Positions 15,161 to 18,721 of a DNA stretch of 18,721 nt are shown piece by piece (position 1 is the first letter of the stretch; every line of letters begins with the position of its first letter). The notes beneath the pieces are model-generated. The model had not been told where the DNA came from. It worked only from the letters and a program-made list of their open reading frames with translations, and did not search any database. Made by a program: the position numbers and the translations under genes. The stretch is from Nitrospirae bacterium RIFCSPHIGHO2_01_FULL_66_17 (lineage in GTDB: Bacteria > Nitrospirota > Nitrospiria > 2-01-FULL-66-17), in assembly GCA_001803875.1 (NCBI GenBank), contig MHEO01000085.1:6743-25463 (forward strand), read 5' to 3'.

Positions 15161-16428
15161 CAGCGGTCGCACTCCCCCATCACGACGTCGTACGTCCCGA
15201 AGATCGTCACGATGTCGGCGATCAGGTAGCCCCGCGCCATGTGATCGAACGCGCCCAGGTGCACGAACGAGGGCGAGCGGATCTTCAAGCGGTAGGGGTG
15301 GTTGCCGCCGTCGCTGTTGATGTAGAATCCCAGCTCGCCCTTCGGCGCCTCGGTGGCGCAATAGATCTCGCCCTTGGGCGGCTTGATTCCCTCGCAGGCC
15401 ATTTTGAAATGGTGGATCAGGCTCTCCATGTCCACCATCACCCGGTCCTTCGAAGGATAGGTGATGCCCGGCACGTCGATCGAGATCGGCCCGTCGGGGA
15501 GCTTGTCCAGGCACTGGCTGACGATGCGCGCGCTCTGCCGGATCTCCTCGACGCGGATGAAGTAGCGGTCGTAGGTGTCGCCGTTCTTGCCCAGCGGAAC
15601 CTCCCACTCGACGTCGGCGTACGCGGCGTACGGCTCGGCCTTGCGGATGTCGTAGTTGACGCCCGACCCCCGCAGCGTCGGGCCGGTCAGGCTGTAGGCC
15701 ACGGCGTCCTCCGCCGAGATCACCGCGACGTTCTTCGTGCGGGCGAGCCAGATCCGGTTGGTCTCGAGCAGCGTGTTGTACTCGGCGATCTTCTCGGGAA
15801 ACGTCTTCAAGAACGCCCGCAGCGCCGCGATGATCTCGGGGGTGAGGTCGTTGCCCACGCCCCCGATCGTGTAGTAGCTGTAGGTCAGGCGCGCGCCGCA
15901 GAGCTTCTCGAAGAGCCCGATCAACACCTCGCGCTCGCGGAACGTGTAGAAGAAGACGGTCATCGCGCCGATGTCCAGCGCCTGCGTACCCAGCCAGAAC
16001 AGGTGGCCCGAAATGCGCTGCATCTCCGCGACGATCGTGCGGATGTACTCCGCGCGGGGCGGCACCGTCACGCCCAGGAGCTTCTCCACGGCGCGCACGT
16101 AGGCGAAGTTGTTGGTCATCGCGCACACGTAGTCCAGGCGGTCGGTCAGCGTCACGATCTGCTGGTAGGTCTTGCCCTCCGCGAGCTTTTCGGTCCCGCG
16201 GTGCAGGTAGCCGAGGTGCGGCGTGGCCTTGAGGATACGCTCGCCCTCGAGATCGAGCACCACGCGCAGCACGCCGTGGGTGCTGGGGTGCTGCGGCCCC
16301 ATGTTGAGCAGCAGCTCTTCCGTGCGCAGGACGGCGGCGTCGCCCTCGTTCGGGTCCGGCGCGGGGTGGATCATGCCGAACTCGTCGTGGGAGCCCTTGG
16401 CGGCCGTTGGCGGGGGCGTCTCGTTCAT
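15160..16428 (-). CDS. nuoD: NADH-quinone oxidoreductase subunit D (complex I, 49-kDa type)
   Basis: This 422-aa subunit, related to the large subunit of NiFe hydrogenases, forms the quinone-reduction site with NuoB. Motifs are NMGPQHPSTHGVLR (residues 42-55), HLGYLHRGTEKLAE (71-84) and DRLDYVCAMTNNFAYVRAVE (from 96). The histidine and tyrosine that hold the quinone headgroup in structures correspond to H51 and Y100 by motif position. The C-terminus is the expected GTYDVVMGECDR. The N-terminal 35 residues are low-complexity and poorly conserved, so an internal ATG at codon 19 is an alternative start. No clear ribosome-binding site precedes 16428. It lies 24 nt after nuoC and is not fused to it, unlike in E. 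coli. Confidence 0.97.
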   Translation of the reverse strand: MNETPPPTAAKGSHDEFGMIHPAPDPNEGDAAVLRTEELLLNMGPQHPSTHGVLRVVLDLEGERILKATPHLGYLHRGTEKLAEGKTYQQIVTLTDRLDYVCAMTNNFAYVRAVEKLLGVTVPPRAEYIRTIVAEMQRISGHLFWLGTQALDIGAMTVFFYTFREREVLIGLFEKLCGARLTYSYYTIGGVGNDLTPEIIAALRAFLKTFPEKIAEYNTLLETNRIWLARTKNVAVISAEDAVAYSLTGPTLRGSGVNYDIRKAEPYAAYADVEWEVPLGKNGDTYDRYFIRVEEIRQSARIVSQCLDKLPDGPISIDVPGITYPSKDRVMVDMESLIHHFKMACEGIKPPKGEIYCATEAPKGELGFYINSDGGNHPYRLKIRSPSFVHLGAFDHMARGYLIADIVTIFGTYDVVMGECDR

Positions 16429-16452
16429 ACGTCTAGGAGTCGATGGGCGCGA

Positions 16453-16956
16453 TCAAGACACCGGCCCATCGGTGGTGGGAAGAAACTCGAACGTGGTCCG
16501 CCAGCCGCGTCCCTCGGTCGGATAATCCTTCCGCAGCGGAAACCCGTCGAAGTCGTCCGTCAGCATGATACGACGGAGATCGGGGTGGTTGACGAACTCG
16601 ATACCCATCAGGTCGTACACTTCGCGTTCCATGAAATTCGCGCCGGCCCACAGCGGGGTGACCGAGTCGATGCGGCAATCCTCCTCGCCCACCCGCGCCT
16701 TGAGCCGCACGCGGTGGCGCCTGCCGATCGAGTAGAGGTGGTAGTTGACCTCGAACCGCTCCTCGGCGTCGGGGAAATCGACCGAGCTGACGTCGCTCAG
16801 AAAATCGAAGGACCACTCCGGATCGTCGCGCAGGGCGCGGCACACCTCGGCGAGGCGCGCCTTGGCGACGGTGATCGTCAGCTCGCCGAAAGCGTTCTTC
16901 ACGCCCGTCACCGCGTCAGGACAGCGCGCCTGGAGGAACGACTCGATGGGATGCAC
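16453..16956 (-). CDS. nuoC: NADH-quinone oxidoreductase subunit C (complex I, 30-kDa type)
   Basis: This 167-aa scaffold subunit of the peripheral arm has no cofactor and packs against NuoD and NuoI. The 30-kDa signature is complete at residues 107-145: ANFMEREVYDLMGIEF, NHPDLRRIMLTDDF and DGFPLRKDYP. The start is a GTG at 16956 (then HPIESFLQAR), three nt after the nuoB stop with no strong ribosome-binding site, suggesting coupling to nuoB. The protein ends shortly after the family core (FEFLPTTDGPVS), a normal length for unfused NuoC. Confidence 0.97.
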   Translation of the reverse strand: MHPIESFLQARCPDAVTGVKNAFGELTITVAKARLAEVCRALRDDPEWSFDFLSDVSSVDFPDAEERFEVNYHLYSIGRRHRVRLKARVGEEDCRIDSVTPLWAGANFMEREVYDLMGIEFVNHPDLRRIMLTDDFDGFPLRKDYPTEGRGWRTTFEFLPTTDGPVS

Positions 16957-16959
16957 GCG

Positions 16960-17442
16960 CTACGCTTTCACGAGGACCTTGCGCTGCATGATCTTCTCCT
17001 GCAGCTTCAGAATCCCGTCGAAGAGCGCCTCGGGCCGCGGGGGGCACCCCGGGACGTAGATGTCGACCGGCACGATCTGATCGACGCCCTGCACCACCGA
17101 GTAGCTGTTGTAAATGTTGCCGGACGTCGCGCAGGACCCCATCGAAATGACGTACCGGGGTTCAGGCATCTGATCGTAGATCCGGCGGATGATCGGCGCC
17201 ATCTTCCGGCAGACCGTCCCCGCCACGATCATCAGATCGGACTGCCGCGGCGAGGCGCGGAACACGCCCGCCCCGTATCGGTCGATGTCGTACCGCGACG
17301 ACACCGAGGTGATCATCTCGATCGCGCAGCACGCGAGGCCGAAGGTCATCGGCCACAGCGCGGACTTGCGCGCCCAGTTGATGACCTGGTCGACCTTCGT
17401 CGTGATCAGCGTCGGCTCAAAGCTTCCGGCCATCACTCCCAT
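16960..17442 (-). CDS. nuoB: NADH-quinone oxidoreductase subunit B (complex I, cluster N2)
   Basis: This 160-aa subunit binds the terminal cluster N2 that reduces quinone. Its four ligands are C38 and C39 in FGLACCAIEM, C104 in SMGSCATSGNIYN and C133 in YVPGCPPRPEAL. The segment RASPRQSDLMIVAGTVCRKM is typical. I prefer the ATG at 17442, which has AAGGGAG eight nt upstream and overlaps the nuoA end by 10 nt. A second ATG three codons later (17433) overlaps the nuoA stop as TGATG and is nearly as plausible. A longer in-frame reading upstream is the shadow of nuoA. Confidence 0.98.
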   Translation of the reverse strand: MGVMAGSFEPTLITTKVDQVINWARKSALWPMTFGLACCAIEMITSVSSRYDIDRYGAGVFRASPRQSDLMIVAGTVCRKMAPIIRRIYDQMPEPRYVISMGSCATSGNIYNSYSVVQGVDQIVPVDIYVPGCPPRPEALFDGILKLQEKIMQRKVLVKA

Positions 17443-17804
17443 TCCAACGCTCCCTTCTTCCAGGCGTACACGTACCCGACGAGGAGAATGGCGATGAACA
17501 GCACCATCTCGACCAGCGCGTACAGGCCGATGGAATGAAACACCACCGCCCACGGATACAGGAACACGGCTTCGATGTCGAAGATGACGAACAGCATGGT
17601 GATCACGTAATACCGCATCGGAAAGGGAATCCGCGCGTCGGAGAACGGCTGGACGCCGCTCTCGTAGGGCAGCAGCTTGTCGCGGTAGGGATGGCTCGGC
17701 CGCAGGAGCGACCCGATGAGGAGCTGCCCGAGCCCGAACGCCGCCGCGATGACGGAGAAGATCAGGATGGGAAGATACTGCTCTGGGACGTACGCTCCGG
17801 GCAC
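17433..17804 (-). CDS. nuoA: NADH-quinone oxidoreductase subunit A (complex I)
   Basis: This 123-aa, three-helix membrane subunit sits beside NuoH and NuoJ at the arm junction. Its first helix is YLPILIFSVIAAAFGLGQLL. The conserved loop KLLPYESGV (43-51) and the second-helix acidic residues D76 and E78 in FVIFDIEAVFLYPWA are all present. I start it at a GTG (17804) with GGAG eight nt upstream. An ATG 78 nt earlier (17882) is open but lies inside the predicted -10 hexamer and would add an arginine-rich tail unlike the family. As first gene it sets operon expression. Confidence 0.95.
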   Translation of the reverse strand: MPGAYVPEQYLPILIFSVIAAAFGLGQLLIGSLLRPSHPYRDKLLPYESGVQPFSDARIPFPMRYYVITMLFVIFDIEAVFLYPWAVVFHSIGLYALVEMVLFIAILLVGYVYAWKKGALEWE

Positions 17805-17812
17805 GTGTCGCG

Positions 17813-17816
17813 CTCC
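17813..17816 (-). promoter_or_regulatory. Ribosome-binding site supporting the nuoA GTG start
   Basis: GGAG on the minus strand, eight nt before the GTG at 17804. Together with the promoter position it decides against the upstream ATG at 17882. Confidence 0.6.
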
Positions 17817-17880
17817 ACAGAGAGACGGAGATCCGAACCGCCGCGTCCGCCTCGGCGGCGCCGCGCGGAACAGGGGGCAC

Positions 17881-17910
17881 ATCTTAATGGAGACGCGTTT
17901 TCCTTGTCAA
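17881..17910 (-). promoter_or_regulatory. Putative sigma70-type promoter of the nuo operon
   Basis: On the minus strand a perfect -35 hexamer TTGACA (17910-17905) is followed after 18 nt by TAAGAT (17886-17881), four of six to the -10 consensus. Transcription would start near 17874, giving a leader of about 70 nt. That leader contains a small hairpin, CCGCC and GGCGG around a two-base loop (17847-17858). No other promoter of this quality was seen before nuoN. Confidence 0.65.
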
Positions 17911-17912
17911 GC

Positions 17913-17940
17913 GCCTGTCGCGGCGGGGTATCGCGACGGC
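17913..17940 (-). terminator. Hairpin between the SEC-C gene and the nuo promoter; terminator or operator
   Basis: GTCGCG (17917-17922) and CGCGAC (17932-17937) form a perfect 6-bp stem with a nine-base loop, extended by GCC/GGC pairs with one bulged base. It lies 22 nt after the stop of the SEC-C gene and directly before the nuo -35 element. There is no U tract, so intrinsic termination is doubtful; a protein-binding site is equally possible. Confidence 0.3.
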
Positions 17941-17962
17941 CCGGGGACGCCTCCGGCGGCGC

Positions 17963-18721
17963 TCAGGCCGAACCGCGCGTGCCGGCGAGCGGTCCGGGCC
18001 ACGCCGCGCCGCAGCACTTCTTGAACTTCTTCCCGCTGCCGCATGGACACGGCTCGTTGCGGCCGACCTTGGGGCGTTCCACCGGATCGAGATCCGGGGC
18101 GCCCGATTCGAGAAGCGCCTGGTAGATGGCCCGTCCCATGTGGGCGTACCCGAGCATCGCGTCGGGAAAGACCCGCACGACCGTTTCGGCGAGACGCTCC
18201 AGACTCGTGGCGCCCTTGGCTTCGGCGACGAACGTGTCGGCGAGCGCGGGGGTGGCAAAAAAGCTGAGGGCCATCAGGATCGCGCCCAACTCCTGGTCGA
18301 GCTCGGCGGGCAGGTGCTCGTTCCATGTCTCTTCGAGATACCCGAAGCCCGCCGCGAACCCGCGCGCCCACTGGCTGAGCGGCGCGTCGGCGTCGAGGTT
18401 GTCCAGCGGCTTCGATCGGATCTCGCACCCCGGCGGCAGGGCCGCGCTCCCCTCCACCCCTTGCCGGTTGCACTCGTTGTAGAGGGCCATCATGGCCGCA
18501 AGGACGTCCTGCGCTTCGTCCATCGTCTCGTAATCGGGCTCCTGATCGTCAAAGACGAGCGGCAGCCACTCCGACGGCCTCACCAACTCCGGCGCGCACG
18601 CAACCGCAAACACGAACCCGGCGAACTGCGGGTAGGTCATCGTGCCCTCGGGGCGCTCGGGCGCGGCGAGAAAGCGGCTCAAGAGCGTCGCATGGGCCTT
18701 CGTGAATTCGGGAACCGCGTT
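17963..18721 (-). CDS. UPF0149 (YecA-like) family protein with C-terminal SEC-C motif, 5' end outside window
   Basis: The frame is open to the right edge, giving 252 visible codons; the start is probably just outside. The body matches the UPF0149/YecA plan: LSRFLAAPERPEG, then YPQFAGFVFAVACAPELVRP and SEWLPLVFDD near the N-terminus, followed by helices containing WARGFAAGFGYLEETW. The C-terminus carries the SEC-C zinc motif RNEPCPCGSGKKFKKCC (cysteines about 225, 227, 236 and 237), the element that ends SecA and many stress-related proteins. The molecular role of the family is unknown; a zinc-dependent protein- or ribosome-binding role is inference. A TTG 39 nt inside the edge could be read as a start, but the conserved family sequence TKAHATLLSRFL crosses it. 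The gene is probably separate from the nuo operon, which has its own promoter. Confidence 0.85.
   Translation of the reverse strand, partial: NAVPEFTKAHATLLSRFLAAPERPEGTMTYPQFAGFVFAVACAPELVRPSEWLPLVFDDQEPDYETMDEAQDVLAAMMALYNECNRQGVEGSAALPPGCEIRSKPLDNLDADAPLSQWARGFAAGFGYLEETWNEHLPAELDQELGAILMALSFFATPALADTFVAEAKGATSLERLAETVVRVFPDAMLGYAHMGRAIYQALLESGAPDLDPVERPKVGRNEPCPCGSGKKFKKCCGAAWPGPLAGTRGSA

Noticed and set aside
14639..16126. 495-codon frame containing NuoE with a long N-terminal extension
   Set aside because: The extension is the out-of-frame shadow of nuoD; NuoE proper starts at 15160 with the nuoD stop overlap and has the family length.
16960..17880. 306-codon frame containing NuoB with a long N-terminal extension
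   Set aside because: The first part is the shadow of nuoA and the leader; the NuoB family starts at about 17442.
1..18721. CRISPR arrays, tRNA or rRNA genes, prophage or defence genes
   Set aside because: Scanned for regularly spaced repeats, cloverleaf-like stretches and typical protein motifs and saw none; the window is almost fully occupied by the genes listed.

Overview
The window is a high-GC stretch in which every credible gene lies on the minus strand, so the genes are read from high to low coordinates. Its core (about 17.8 kb down to 3.07 kb) is a complete fourteen-gene operon for proton-pumping NADH:quinone oxidoreductase (respiratory complex I) in the canonical order nuoA-B-C-D-E-F-G-H-I-J-K-L-M-N. 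nuoC and nuoD are separate genes. Iron-sulfur, FMN/NAD and proton-channel motifs are intact in every subunit I checked, so the operon reads as functional.

Layout in transcription order. (1) 18721-17963: the 3' portion of a UPF0149/YecA-like protein with a C-terminal SEC-C zinc motif, cut by the window edge. (2) 17910-17881: a sigma70-like promoter that fixes the nuoA start at a downstream GTG. (3) 17804-3074: nuoA-N, mostly with stop/start overlaps or gaps of 3-24 nt. The exception is a 155-nt nuoJ-nuoK gap filled by a hairpin repeat. A second copy of that repeat begins at the nuoN stop codon. (4) 2883-2855: a second promoter, followed by a secreted FKBP-type prolyl isomerase, an ExoD-family membrane protein, an alkaline-phosphatase-superfamily phosphodiesterase and the first 36 codons of a NYN-domain protein that runs off the left edge.

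How the genes work together: NuoE, F and G form the NADH-oxidising module. NuoB, C, D and I carry electrons to quinone. NuoA, H and J-N form the membrane arm with the proton channels. The four genes downstream share no obvious pathway with complex I and have their own promoter.

The organism is a Gram-negative-type bacterium: it has a secreted FkpA/Mip-like FKBP and an NADH-dependent 14-subunit Nuo whose NuoG has the extra N7 cluster motif. High GC and several dispersed palindromic repeats would fit NC10/Methylomirabilota, Nitrospirota or a proteobacterial/deltaproteobacterial lineage. The sequence alone does not let me choose.

I found no convincing novel multi-gene system. The most interesting signals are non-coding: a pair of directly repeated long-hairpin elements bracketing nuoKLMN, each starting 0-1 nt after a nuo stop codon, and a perfect 22-bp palindrome that has become the 3' end of nuoF right in front of the nuoG start.
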